A stretch of 64,000 nucleotides of DNA, taken from contig NZ_CP011492.1 in NCBI RefSeq assembly GCF_001011035.1, forward strand, positions 1,054,001 through 1,118,000, in the 5' to 3' direction. Position numbers and translations under genes: made by a program. Shown here in pieces: positions 16,276 to 24,549 of the stretch. Each line of letters begins with the position of its first letter. Position 1 is the stretch's first letter. The DNA is from Streptomyces sp. CNQ-509 (GTDB taxonomy: Bacteria > Actinomycetota > Actinomycetes > Streptomycetales > Streptomycetaceae). The notes under the pieces were generated by a model. It saw only the letters and a program-made list of their open reading frames with translations, was not told where the DNA came from and did not search any database.

Positions 16276-16571
16276 CTACACGCTGGCGTTCGCCGCGGCC
16301 ACTATTTTGCCTTCGCGGGTATGTCAATGTCCGTCTGGGGCGAGGTCGTGGCGGCCGTCGTCGCCGGGTGGTTCACCGCGCAAGCCGCCGGTGGAGCAAG
16401 GCCGGGACCGGCCCGCCCGCGAGTGCTTCAGATCGGATGCCGAGGACGGCCCCGGTCAGTCCCGGACGGCACGCACCGACGCCTGCGGTGGATCACCGCA
16501 GGCGCTCCGAGGCACCCTGGGACCACCGGACAGGTGCCGGCGTGAGTCCGGCGGGAGCGAACGAGCGCTGC
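16276..16571. other. Gap with a terminator, otherwise no gene
   Basis: Holds the junction of the truncated MFS gene (16276-16330) and the hairpin at 16481. No other coding signal was seen. Confidence 0.4.
16481..16503 (-). terminator. Hairpin terminator of the beta-propeller lipoprotein gene
   Basis: Perfect 10-bp stem GCCTGCGGTG/CACCGCAGGC with a 3-nt loop, about 70 bp past the stop of the minus-strand gene. Confidence 0.7.
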
Positions 16572-17882
16572 TCACCGCTCGGCCGGGTGGACGTCGACAC
16601 CGTCCCCCGCGGCGATCAGCCCCGCGTAGCCGTTGACTTGCTGCGGAGCGATGCCCGGCACGTTGCCGAGGACCCGACCGGTGCGGGCGTCCCGCACCAC
16701 CAGTCCCTCCCCCGCCTTGAGGTACAGGCGGTCCTCGTACGAGGCCGAGACCCTGCCCTCCCACTTCCCGTGCCGGAGCCGCCACAGAACCTCTCCGCTG
16801 GTGGCGTCCAGGCCGATCGCCCCGCCTCGCTCCTCGTCTCCTTCGTCCCCCTCGCCGTTCGAAGCGAGAACCACCGTCGTGCCGCCTTCGCCCTCCCAGC
16901 AGGACATGCCGCTGACCAGGCCGTCGTCACGGGTGTGGGTGACGTCGCCGCTGTCCATCTCGATCAGGAGCGGACCCCGGTCGTCGTCGAAGTCCTCGAC
17001 GGCCAGCCACGGGCCGCAGGGGGCGATCGAGGCGTACTTCGAGATGTCCTCGCTCCAGGTGTGCGCGCCGTCGGTCAGCACCGCCCCCAGCAGGCGTATC
17101 CCGCCGCCGTCCGGGAAGGACATGCCCGCCAGGTCGTCGCCGGAGCCCGCCATGGCCAGGAATTCGTCCTCCTCCCAGACGAGTTCCGGACCGTCGAGGT
17201 CGATTCCCAGCGAGCCCAGCACGCGATCTGCCTTTGCCACCTGGACGACTGCCGTGCCGTCATGGGCGTGGAGCACCGGAGCAGAAAGCCCCTCGGCGTT
17301 CTCTCCCGCCAGGACGCCCGGCTCGACGAGAAGACCCCACAACCGCTCGCCCGTCTCGGCGTTCGCCGCCAGGATCTCCACCGCCGGGTCCTGCCGCTCC
17401 CCCTTGACGGGGACCGCGGCCACGACCGCCGGGGTACCGCCTATGCGGGTGAGCAGCGGTCGCGGAAGCCTGCGCTGGGCACCCTGCTTCTCCAGCTCTG
17501 CGGCCCGGTCCTCATCCCGCCGCCCGGCTGACTCCGGCCACGCCTCGTGCAGCGGCTGCCGCCGAGGTTTCAGGCGCGTGGTCTCGTCCCCGGTGGCCAG
17601 GTCGACCAGGGTCAGGCCCGTCTCGCCCGCGACCCACGCGTTCTGCCGGTGCAGCGCGACGGGCGGGTGCCGCACCGGTCCGGTTTCGAGGGAGAAGGCA
17701 GCCTCGGTCGCGAACGCCGTGGCGGGGGGCGGCTCCTCGGCTTCGCCGGAGGTATCGGACGACTGCGGGGGGTTGCGGCGCTCGTGGCCGTCCCCGTCGC
17801 CACCACCGCATCCGGCAGCTATCAGGGACAGCAGCGCAACAGCGGCCAGGGCACGGAAGGAGATTGCCGTACGTGTGCTCAT
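16572..17882 (-). CDS. Lipoprotein with PQQ-like beta-propeller repeats
   Basis: 436 residues. The signal peptide ends in a lipobox (SLIAAGCGGG), so it is membrane anchored outside the cell. The body has repeated blade-like units such as EILAANAETGERLWGLLVEP and IGLDATSGEVLWRLRHGK, typical of PQQ-binding-like propellers that act as scaffolds or sensors. No enzyme motif was seen. ATG 17882 follows GGGAGAG. A SARP-type operator lies at 17974-18002 and a hairpin terminator follows the gene, so it appears to be a single-gene transcript. Confidence 0.8.
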   Translation of the reverse strand: MSTRTAISFRALAAVALLSLIAAGCGGGDGDGHERRNPPQSSDTSGEAEEPPPATAFATEAAFSLETGPVRHPPVALHRQNAWVAGETGLTLVDLATGDETTRLKPRRQPLHEAWPESAGRRDEDRAAELEKQGAQRRLPRPLLTRIGGTPAVVAAVPVKGERQDPAVEILAANAETGERLWGLLVEPGVLAGENAEGLSAPVLHAHDGTAVVQVAKADRVLGSLGIDLDGPELVWEEDEFLAMAGSGDDLAGMSFPDGGGIRLLGAVLTDGAHTWSEDISKYASIAPCGPWLAVEDFDDDRGPLLIEMDSGDVTHTRDDGLVSGMSCWEGEGGTTVVLASNGEGDEGDEERGGAIGLDATSGEVLWRLRHGKWEGRVSASYEDRLYLKAGEGLVVRDARTGRVLGNVPGIAPQQVNGYAGLIAAGDGVDVHPAER

Positions 17883-17973
17883 GGGGGTTCGTCTCTCCCT
17901 CATACGTGTGCTCGTGCCACGGCGCCGAGACGGCTGGTCGGCCACGGCCAAGACCGGCAAGCGTAGTAAGCAT

Positions 17974-18002
17974 CGCCGGACAGAACCTTGATGAAATCTG
18001 AC
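17974..18002 (-). promoter_or_regulatory. SARP-type operator of the lipoprotein gene
   Basis: Minus strand: GTCAGAT, 4 bp, TCAAGGT, 4 bp, TCCGGCG, then 8 bp to TACGCT. The predicted transcript starts about 60 nt before the ATG at 17882. Confidence 0.6.
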
Positions 18003-18125
18003 AGGGCCGGTGGGCGGCCCATCGGCGGTGGTGACCTTCTCATTTCCGGTTGCCGGGGAGCCGCCCCGGCAGCGGACGTGGGTCGGATCTGCCGGGAGCG
18101 CGTGATCAATACGCTATCGGCACCC

Positions 18126-18154
18126 GCTGGTGCGGAACCTTGACGAATTCCGAC
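18126..18154 (-). promoter_or_regulatory. SARP-type operator, second upstream copy
   Basis: Minus strand: GTCGGAA, 4 bp, TCAAGGT, 4 bp, CACCAGC, then 9 bp to TAGCGT. It may give a longer transcript of the lipoprotein gene. It resembles the 14561 site over nearly 40 bp, so one may be a duplicate of the other. Confidence 0.5.
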
Positions 18155-18203
18155 CCGGAGTCACCCGGCGGCGGACGGAATTGACCACCACACGCAGATC
18201 TGA

Positions 18204-18320
18204 TCACCGCCCGTTCCGTTCCGCCGATTCAGCGCGCAGATCGGAAATGTTCTTGGCGGCCTGTGTCAGATTCTTCTCGGGGACCCGACCCCGCCGAGTT
18301 TTTCGTGCCGTTCCGGTCAC
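18204..18320 (-). CDS. Small basic protein, 38 residues, function unknown
   Basis: GTG at 18320 is preceded by a near-perfect ribosome binding site, AAAGGAGG, five bases away (18321-18333). The peptide starts VTGTARKTRRGRV and ends AAKNISDLRAESAERNGR; it is rich in Arg, Lys and Asn, with no Cys and no hydrophobic segment. The SARP-type repeats at 18383-18411 sit about 60-90 bp upstream with AACGAT at -10. I do not recognise the family. The strong SD and the shared promoter type argue that it is real. Confidence 0.5.
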   Translation of the reverse strand: MTGTARKTRRGRVPEKNLTQAAKNISDLRAESAERNGR

Positions 18321-18382
18321 GTGTGCCTCCTTTCGACGAAACGACGATGTCCCGGTCTTCACCGCCCATCGTTCCCGCCGCG

Positions 18383-18411
18383 TCTTGACGGACCCGCTGC
18401 CCAAACCTTGA
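18383..18411 (-). promoter_or_regulatory. SARP-type operator of the 38-residue gene
   Basis: Minus strand: TCAAGGT, 4 bp, GCAGCGG, 4 bp, GTCAAGA, then 9 bp to AACGAT. It has the same 7-4-7-4-7 layout as the three other copies, though TCAAGGT is the first repeat here instead of the second. Confidence 0.45.
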
Positions 18412-18462
18412 CGGCTCCCGCCATGGTTCTGGGGTGGCACCGGCCGCGGCTTCGTTCTCAGG

Positions 18463-19119
18463 TCATGAATCCCGCCTCCCGGTACGCGCGTGCCGTGCCG
18501 GGATGGAGCGGGGCCGGACGTTGCGCCAGGCGGTGGCGGGGTTGAAGAGGGCCAGCGAGGGATGTGGCGGGCGGGTGGTCGCGGGCGCCGAGGAGCAGGC
18601 GGGTGAGGGCGTACGCCGTGCCGGGAGCCAGGTCGGCGGCGACGACGAGGACCGTCTCATCTGCTCCGCCCACAGTCCGCGCAACCCGGCCAGCGGGGTA
18701 CCGCGCCACAACGCGGCGGCCTCGCCGAGCAGTTCTGCCGACCGCACGGGGTCGCCCGTCTGCTTTTGCCGGGCCTGGCGGACCAGACTCCGGGCGCGGT
18801 GCAGATCCACGTTCGCGTCGTCGGGGGTCAGCACGTACCCGCCGTTGTCCCGGCGGATCTCCGGCGCCGGTGTGCTGCCCTCTGCCGCCTGCCGCAGCGG
18901 GCGGCGCAGCCGCGAGACGTAGGTGCAGACGGCGTCGCGCATGTCGTTCGTGGGCTCGTCGCGCCACACCCGCGCGATCAGTGTCTCCACCGGCACCAGC
19001 CGCCCCGGGGTCATCGCGAGCACGGCCATGACGCACCGCTGCCGGGGCGGCCCGAGGGAGTAGCGGCGGTCGTCGCCGCCACGCAGTTCGACCGGTCCCA
19101 GCAGTCGCAGGTCGGGCAT
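18463..19119 (-). CDS. SARP-family regulator, C-terminally shortened
   Basis: 218 residues. Residues 1-~75 are the OmpR-like DNA-binding domain (LRLLGPVELRGG, LGPPRQRCVMAVLAM, VCTYVSRLRRPL). Residues ~95-150 are the start of the BTAD domain (LLGEAAALWRGTPLAGLRG, LWAEQM). After about residue 155 the sequence turns into Ser/Pro/Arg-rich, non-BTAD sequence, so the rest of that domain (~100 residues) is lost. ATG 19119 lies 7 bp after the amidohydrolase stop, so it is in that operon. It is a candidate regulator of the four SARP-type operators nearby, if still active. Confidence 0.75.
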   Translation of the reverse strand: MPDLRLLGPVELRGGDDRRYSLGPPRQRCVMAVLAMTPGRLVPVETLIARVWRDEPTNDMRDAVCTYVSRLRRPLRQAAEGSTPAPEIRRDNGGYVLTPDDANVDLHRARSLVRQARQKQTGDPVRSAELLGEAAALWRGTPLAGLRGLWAEQMRRSSSSPPTWLPARRTPSPACSSAPATTRPPHPSLALFNPATAWRNVRPRSIPARHARTGRRDS

Positions 19120-19125
19120 CCCCGG

Positions 19126-20292
19126 TCAGCCTTCTTCTCGCACACGGGCGTGCGTCCCGCGCTCCTCGGCCGGCGGTCGCTCCGGTTCCCGCTCTTCGGA
19201 ATCGGGGTGCCGGCCGGCCGGCTGATACTCCACACCACCACACCAGATGCGGCGGATGTTCCGGGTGGCGCGGATGTCGGCCAGCGGATCGCCGTCGACG
19301 AGGACCAAGTCGGCCCGTAGCCCCGCCTCGACGGAACCGCGGTCGGTGAGGCCGAACGCCCGAGCCGCCAGTCCCGTCGCCGCGCGGAGCGCCTCGGCGG
19401 CACTCAGCCCGGCGTCGACAAGCAGCTCCAGCTCGTGGTGGAGGCTGGTGCCGCCCTCGGGATTGAACGGCACTCCGGCGGTGTCGTTGGTATCGGTGCC
19501 TGCGACGACGGGAACCCCGGCCTGCTGGAGCAGAGCGACGCTGCGGGAGATGCCCGCGAAGGCCCCCGGCCGGCCGATGCCCGCCGCGATGCCCTCCATC
19601 ATGGTGAGGGTGGGCACCACGATGCAGCCCTCGGCCGCGAGGCGGTCCACGACCGGGCGATCCAGCGGCGCGCCGAGCGGGAGGTGGGTGACGATGTCCG
19701 CGCCGGCGTCGAGAGCCTGGAGGACGGCATCCCGGGACGTCGCGTGCACCACGACCCGGACGTTGCGGGCGTGCGCCGCGCGGACGAGCGCCGTGACGGT
19801 CGGCTGGTCCGGACCGCCGTCGCCCGGGTCGGCGATGATCTTGATGTAGTCGCTGCCCTCGGCCAGCCGCGCGGCGACGAACGGCTCGGCTTGGCCGGGA
19901 TGGGTCACCACCGCGTCGGCCGGCATCGTGGGGATACGTGCGTGCAGACCGCCGGGCCCGATCGCCGGGATGCCCGCGCTGAGCACGTCGGCCCCGCGCG
20001 GCGTGTCCCGCAGTGCGGCCATCCGTTGCGCGGGGTAACTCGACATGTCCAGGGCCGTGGTGACGCCGTACGAGCAGAGCCTCTCCGGAGTCTGGCGGCC
20101 GCCGAGGTGGACGTGCGCATCGATCAGGCCCGGCAGCAGCACGCATCCGTCGGCTGTCACGACGTCGCCGCCGGAAGGGTCGGTGTCGTCGTCGGTGCCG
20201 ATCACGCCGTCGGCGATGACGACATTGCGTGGTTCGGACAGCCGTCGGCCGTCGAAGACCCGTACGCCGGTGATGGTGGCTCGATCCGTCAT
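19126..20292 (-). CDS. Metal-dependent amidohydrolase
   Basis: 388 residues, amidohydrolase superfamily, closest in style to imidazolonepropionase/Xaa-Pro dipeptidase-like members. Metal ligands are visible: HxH in LIDAHVHLGG, His in VVVHATSR, His in DIVTHLPLG, Asp in VVAGTDTNDTAG. Start ATG 20292 overlaps the transporter stop by 4 bp (ATGA), so translation is coupled. No signal peptide, so cytoplasmic. It probably hydrolyses a cyclic amide or ester that the partner transporter moves; the substrate is not evident. Confidence 0.85.
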   Translation of the reverse strand: MTDRATITGVRVFDGRRLSEPRNVVIADGVIGTDDDTDPSGGDVVTADGCVLLPGLIDAHVHLGGRQTPERLCSYGVTTALDMSSYPAQRMAALRDTPRGADVLSAGIPAIGPGGLHARIPTMPADAVVTHPGQAEPFVAARLAEGSDYIKIIADPGDGGPDQPTVTALVRAAHARNVRVVVHATSRDAVLQALDAGADIVTHLPLGAPLDRPVVDRLAAEGCIVVPTLTMMEGIAAGIGRPGAFAGISRSVALLQQAGVPVVAGTDTNDTAGVPFNPEGGTSLHHELELLVDAGLSAAEALRAATGLAARAFGLTDRGSVEAGLRADLVLVDGDPLADIRATRNIRRIWCGGVEYQPAGRHPDSEEREPERPPAEERGTHARVREEG

Positions 20293-21497
20293 GACCTTCT
20301 TACCTTTTTCTGCCTCGGCGCTTGCGTGTGCGTGGGGGTGGGTGGTGGGGATGGTCTGGAGGGGTGGCGCATGCGGAAGGACCACCACAAGGCGGTGAGC
20401 GCCGTGAGTCCGGTGAGGAAGGCGGCATAGCCGATGCCGCTTCGGCCCGCCAGTCCGTAGCCGAGCGAGCCGACGAATCCGCCGGCGCTGATGCCCAGGT
20501 AGATGGTGCTCTGGTGCAGACCGAGGACGACGGGGGCCGACTCCGGCGCGGTGGCGACGACCCGGATCTGCTGCGGAACGTTCACCATCCAGTGCAGCAT
20601 CGCCCAGGCACCGATGCTCAGCAGCGCCGGCGGCATGGCGACCGCTGCCAGCGGGACCACCAGCACCGCCACGACCAGTCCTGGAGCCACCACCGCGATC
20701 GTCCGGTCAGGGCCGAAGCGGTCAGCCAGCCGCCCGGCGAGCAGGTTGCCGGCCACGGCGCCGGCACCGAAGACGAGCAGCGCCGGGAACAGACGGTCCG
20801 GGTCGCCTCCGGTGGCTTCCAGGAGTACCTGGTCGATGAAGTTGTAGACCGTCCAACTCGCCGTCAGGCACAGCCAGGTCGCCAGCAGCGTGGCCAGCAC
20901 CTGCCGGTCGCGCAGCGGTGCGACGCGCGCGGCGAGCGGTACCGCGGGGGAGCCTCCGAATGCCGGCAGCAGCCGGATCGCGGCCATGGGCAGCACTGCG
21001 GCCAGGGAGAGAAGGCCGAGCACGAGCCGCCAACCGGTCTCGCCGCCCAACCAAGCGCCGAGCGGAAGGCCGAGCACGAGCGCCGTCGTCAGCCCGCCCA
21101 CCACCACGGCCACGGCACGTCCTTGCCGGTCGCCGGGAGCCAGGCGGCGTGCGACCGCGAGCGCGTTGGCGGTGTACACCCCGGCGCCCACGCCGGCGAG
21201 CACGCGCGCCGCGACCGCACCCGGGAAGTTCGCCGCGACCGCGGTCAGGCCGTTGCCGGCGCCGAACACGGCCAGCGCCACGAACAGCAGTTGCCGTGGC
21301 GGCCGATGCCCGGCCAGCGCGGTGAGCACCGGGCCGCCGAGCGCGTAGGCGAGCGCGTACACCACGACGAGCTGCGCGGCGGCCGTCCGGCTGACGTCCA
21401 GGTCCGCGCCGATGCGTCCGAGCAGGGGCGCGATCACGAACGTCGAGACCCCGACAACGAAGTTGCCGGAGGCGAGCACCAACAACTTCGCCTTCAC
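20289..21497 (-). CDS. MFS transporter (DHA1-like, 12 helices)
   Basis: 402 residues. It begins VKAKLLVLASGNFVVGVSTF and has helix pairs typical of DHA1 drug/arabinose-efflux transporters (GVGAGVYTANALAVARRLAP, LGLPLGAWLGGETGWR). GTG 21497 follows GGGAGG at 4 nt. First gene of a three-gene operon with the amidohydrolase and SARP. Its promoter region holds two perfect palindromes facing a divergent MarR gene, so substrate-induced derepression is likely. Confidence 0.87.
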   Translation of the reverse strand: MKAKLLVLASGNFVVGVSTFVIAPLLGRIGADLDVSRTAAAQLVVVYALAYALGGPVLTALAGHRPPRQLLFVALAVFGAGNGLTAVAANFPGAVAARVLAGVGAGVYTANALAVARRLAPGDRQGRAVAVVVGGLTTALVLGLPLGAWLGGETGWRLVLGLLSLAAVLPMAAIRLLPAFGGSPAVPLAARVAPLRDRQVLATLLATWLCLTASWTVYNFIDQVLLEATGGDPDRLFPALLVFGAGAVAGNLLAGRLADRFGPDRTIAVVAPGLVVAVLVVPLAAVAMPPALLSIGAWAMLHWMVNVPQQIRVVATAPESAPVVLGLHQSTIYLGISAGGFVGSLGYGLAGRSGIGYAAFLTGLTALTALWWSFRMRHPSRPSPPPTPTHTQAPRQKKVRRS

Positions 21498-21539
21498 GGG
21501 ACCTCCCTCGCCGGCACAGCCGGTGACCACCGCCAGGAC

Positions 21540-21556
21540 AGTTGAATGCTTCAACT
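21540..21556. promoter_or_regulatory. MarR operator 1
   Basis: Perfect palindrome with 7-bp arms AGTTGAA/TTCAACT around TGC. Shares GTTGAA-N3-TTCAAC with the second site. Confidence 0.75.
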
Positions 21557-21578
21557 ACCTCGCCAGCCTACCCGACTG

Positions 21579-21593
21579 GTTGAAAGCTTCAAC
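21579..21593. promoter_or_regulatory. MarR operator 2
   Basis: Perfect palindrome GTTGAA-AGC-TTCAAC, centre 38 bp from the first site and 17 bp before the MarR start codon. Two like sites fit control of both divergent genes. Confidence 0.75.
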
Positions 21594-21609
21594 TGTTACT
21601 CTTCAGGTC

Positions 21610-22128
21610 ATGAGCGGCACACGGTGGCTGGACGACGATCAGCAGCGCTCCTGGCGCTCCTACGTGGAAGGATCGGCGCTCCTGGTGGACGTGCGCGACC
21701 GGCGGCTGCGCAGCCGTCACCACCTCTCGCTGGCCGACTTCGAGATCCTGATGCGGCTCTCCGAAGCCCCCGGGGGCCGTATGCGCATGGCCGAACTCGC
21801 CGAGCTCTCCTACTACTCGCGCAGCCGGCTCTCGCACACGGTCTCCCGACTGGAGGCCCGCGGGCTCGTCCGGCGAGGCGACGACGCGGACGACAAGCGC
21901 GGCGTGGTCGCGTCGCTGACCGGAGCCGGGCAGGCGCTGCTGGTCGAGGCCGCCAAGGACAACGTCGAGACGGTGCGCGAGCACTTCGTCGACCTGCTCA
22001 GCCCGGCCGACCTGGAGACGATCGGCCGGGCGTTCCGGACCGTAGCGGCCAAGATCCACGAGTCCGCCGGGGAGCAGGCCGGACGATCCGCGAGCCCGCG
22101 TGGCCAGGCCACGCCAGGGACGGAGTAG
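21610..22128 (+). CDS. MarR-family repressor
   Basis: 172 residues with the winged helix of MarR: FEILMRLSEAPGGRMRMAEL, SRSRLSHTVSRLEARGLV, RRGDDADDKRGVVASLT (the DxR wing motif). ATG 21610 is only weakly preceded by CAGG. Divergent from the MFS-amidohydrolase-SARP operon with two matching palindromes between them. It is expected to repress that operon and itself until a ligand binds. Confidence 0.88.
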   Translation: MSGTRWLDDDQQRSWRSYVEGSALLVDVRDRRLRSRHHLSLADFEILMRLSEAPGGRMRMAELAELSYYSRSRLSHTVSRLEARGLVRRGDDADDKRGVVASLTGAGQALLVEAAKDNVETVREHFVDLLSPADLETIGRAFRTVAAKIHESAGEQAGRSASPRGQATPGTE

Positions 22129-22738
22129 CCGCCGCCGGGGACTGCGCGGCGGCCCGTTCGCCGTCGGGGTCCGCGGGGCCCTCTCCCTCCTGCCTCTCGA
22201 CGGGCTTCGCAGCGTCGAGCGCGGCGGCGAGACCGGTCGCGGACTTGCCGCTCAACTTCTTCTCGATCGAGGGGCCGTCCGCGCCCTCGTCCGCATGCTC
22301 GGCCTTCTGGGCGGTCGTCTCGGCGCCCTCGGACTCGCCCTTTCCGATCACCCCGTCGTCGTACGGGAGCACGGCGTTTTCGTCCAGGCCATTCCATTTC
22401 CCGGGGACGGTCTCGCCGTCGACGGTGACCGCAGGCTCCCACGCGATGGCCATGAGGTAATGGTGCCCGACCCCGATACGCGGCTGTCCCTCCACCGCCA
22501 TCGGGACCTTCCCGTTCTCGTCGAACGCCCAGCCCGCCGCCGGCCAGGCGAACCCGGCTTCCGGCGCCGGCCTGGCAGCGCCGGAGCGGGAGCACACCGT
22601 GTCCTCGACCTCAAGGGCGACCTCGCGCGGGATGTCACCCGCACCCATCTCCACCTCGTCCTCGTTCGCCGGGATTTCTGTCTCCGCGGTGGCGGTGACG
22701 ACCACGACATGGTCGGCGGGCACGAGACAGGACAGCAC
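21998..22738 (-). pseudogene. Hypothetical secreted/lipoprotein family, lacking its N-terminus
   Basis: The core reads DHVVVVTATAETEIPA, HHYLMAIAWEPAVTVDG, GKWNGLDENAVLPYDDGVIG, which I recognise as a Streptomyces hypothetical lipoprotein type. There is no signal peptide: an in-frame TGA sits 36 bp before the only usable GTG (22738), with no ribosome binding site. The 3' end runs about 130 bp into the convergent MarR gene. Probably truncated at both ends. Confidence 0.45.
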
Positions 22739-22880
22739 ACACCGGCGACGGCGGCCGCGACCGACGAGAGATCATTCTTCGCATGGCCGGCCAACACCGG
22801 CAGACGTCGCGGATCGCGAGCGCGTCGGGCCCGATGAGGTCGTGGGGCTCCGGGGCTGCGGCACACCCTCACGGGGACCG

Positions 22881-23900
22881 TCAGGAGGTGGTTGCCGGGT
22901 GCGGGTCGCCGAGGTAGGGGAACCGGTCCAGGGTGTCGGTGTGCGGCGTCAGGCCGGTGGGCGGCGCCTCGTTCTTGGTGAGGAACGCGACGCGGATATC
23001 GATGACGTCTTCCGTGAATGTCCGGCCATTGGGATACGCAGCGGGCATGGAGGGGTTGAAGTGCAGCACGTCGGGCAGCAGGCCGTGCTCGTCGAGCGCG
23101 ACGATCGCCTCCTGGCGCGAGTAGCCGCCGGTGTGGCCGAGCAGGTGGACGAACTGGTCCGTCCACCTGGCCCGGTCGTTGACCGGCTCGCTGGCGTTGT
23201 ACTCCTCCTTCGTGTCGTCGGTGTTGAAGAAGCTGCTCATTGACGGGTGTCCGGCGCGGTCCGCGTGAACGAGTTCACCGTCGCGCAGGACGCTGCACCG
23301 GCCCCAGATGTGCAGCTCGTGATCGGGGGCCAGTTGTGCGGTCGGCAGTTCGATGGCCATGGAGAAGACGTTGGCCCTGGCGTTGGAGTCGACGCCGGTC
23401 CACGGGGATTTTCCGCCCAGATGCGGCGCGGTGAAATTCCGCTTGCCGGTGGTGTCGAACAGGTTCTTGATTCCATCGAAGTCGAAGAAGAAGGCGTCAC
23501 TGCGGCTGCCGGCAGCCACCTTGTAGTCGCCGCTGCTGACCACATTGGCCTGAGGGCCGAAGGAGACGGCGGCGTCCGACACGATCTTGGTGCCGACCGC
23601 CTCGGGCCTGCGGGACTCCGCACCGGTTGCCATGAAGACGCTGTATGTCTGCGAGCCGTCGGATGTCGGCGGGCTGAAGACCCAGCTGAAAGCGTGGTCG
23701 GTCAGGTAGTCGCCGTCGTTGTCAATGTTCAGGCGGTACACAGCGTCGGGGTGCATGGCGTCTGCCTGGGGATTGGCGTTGAGGATGAGAACAGTCCTGG
23801 TCGGATCGCCGGGTGCCCCGAAGGCGTAGAGGTCGCACAGATCGAGGCGCTGGTCGCCGAGTGGTGGCCCGAGGCTGAGGCCGGTGAAGTGGTTGGACAT
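22881..23900 (-). CDS. DUF4331 family protein
   Basis: 339 residues. MSNHFTGLSLGPPLGDQRLD, then LCDLYAFGAPGDPTRTVLIL and YRLNIDNDGDYLTDHAFSW are the hallmark start of DUF4331, whose members look like beta-propeller-type proteins of unknown role. No signal peptide, so cytoplasmic. The family ends normally (FPYLGDPHP). An inverted repeat lies 72 bp upstream. Single gene; neighbours do not reveal a function. Confidence 0.8.
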   Translation of the reverse strand: MSNHFTGLSLGPPLGDQRLDLCDLYAFGAPGDPTRTVLILNANPQADAMHPDAVYRLNIDNDGDYLTDHAFSWVFSPPTSDGSQTYSVFMATGAESRRPEAVGTKIVSDAAVSFGPQANVVSSGDYKVAAGSRSDAFFFDFDGIKNLFDTTGKRNFTAPHLGGKSPWTGVDSNARANVFSMAIELPTAQLAPDHELHIWGRCSVLRDGELVHADRAGHPSMSSFFNTDDTKEEYNASEPVNDRARWTDQFVHLLGHTGGYSRQEAIVALDEHGLLPDVLHFNPSMPAAYPNGRTFTEDVIDIRVAFLTKNEAPPTGLTPHTDTLDRFPYLGDPHPATTS

Positions 23901-24324
23901 GTCAGGCCCTCACATTGTCTGCCCGTCGGAAACCGCTAGAGCCCTCGAACGGCCGTTCTGGGACCGTGAGGTGCACCCACACCTGGGGTGCATTCACGCT
24001 ATCCGCCAGAGCAGTCCGGCCGTCGAAAGCGAAGGTGCAGCAGTCAATCAACACCCGAACGGCTCACCGGCAAGGACCTGCACTGCGCGGACCTGACCAG
24101 TGCTCACCTGCTTGGCGCAATTCAGAATCGGCGCCCGGCGAGGAATACGATCCCGCTGGACAGGACGCGACGGGCAAGAGGGCATCCGCACGGCTCTGCG
24201 CTACGCGCGGCAGGCGCCCCCTCACCCGGGCCGGCCCCGCTCTGCCGGTTCCATGACGATCCTGATAGGTGCGATTGCCCCGGCGCAGTGCCGGAGCGTC
24301 CGGGTCCTCCCCCGCCGTGTGCCG
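23901..24324. other. Gap of 424 bp, no convincing gene
   Basis: Contains the inverted repeat at 23972. One plus frame shows DLHCADLTSAHLLGA, which resembles pentapeptide repeats, but it is too short to call. Confidence 0.3.
23972..23992. promoter_or_regulatory. Inverted repeat upstream of the DUF4331 gene
   Basis: TGCACCC/GGGTGCA, perfect 7-bp arms with 7 bp between. Candidate operator; no partner regulator identified. Confidence 0.35.
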
Positions 24325-24549
24325 CTACACCCGGCGCAGCCGGGAGACATAGGTGTACAGCACATCACGCGCGGCGTCGGTCGGCTCGTCGCGCCAGACG
24401 TTCCTGATCAGCGTCTCCACCATGACCGGCCGCCCCGCAGACATCGCCAGCACGGCCAGCACGCACCGTTGCCGCGGTGGCCCCAGCGCGTACTGCCGGC
24501 CGTCCGCCCCGCGCGGTTCCACCGGGCCCAGCAGCCGCAGTTCGGTCAC
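24325..24549 (-). pseudogene. SARP DNA-binding domain only
   Basis: 74 residues: TELRLLGPVEPRG, LGPPRQRCVLAVLAMS, YTYVSRLRRV then stop. It is a close paralogue of the SARP at 18463 but has no BTAD domain at all. GTG 24549 follows GGAGGA at 8 nt, so it may still be translated and could compete for the same operators. More likely a truncated copy. Confidence 0.65.

Noticed and set aside
17900..18030. 40-codon minus frame encoding SDFIKVLSGDAYYAC, similar to frames at the other TCAAGGT sites
   Set aside because: I considered a repeated precursor peptide, but the similarity is explained by the shared DNA motif with 11-bp periodicity and a -10 box; frames differ beyond it.
18130..18411. 93-codon plus frame across the SARP-operator region
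   Set aside because: No ribosome binding site or family; opposite the better-supported 38-residue gene.
24238..24272. Possible fifth SARP site (TATCAGG-N4-TCATGGA-N4-GCAGAGC)
   Set aside because: Lacks TCAAGGT and has no -10 hexamer at 8-9 bp.
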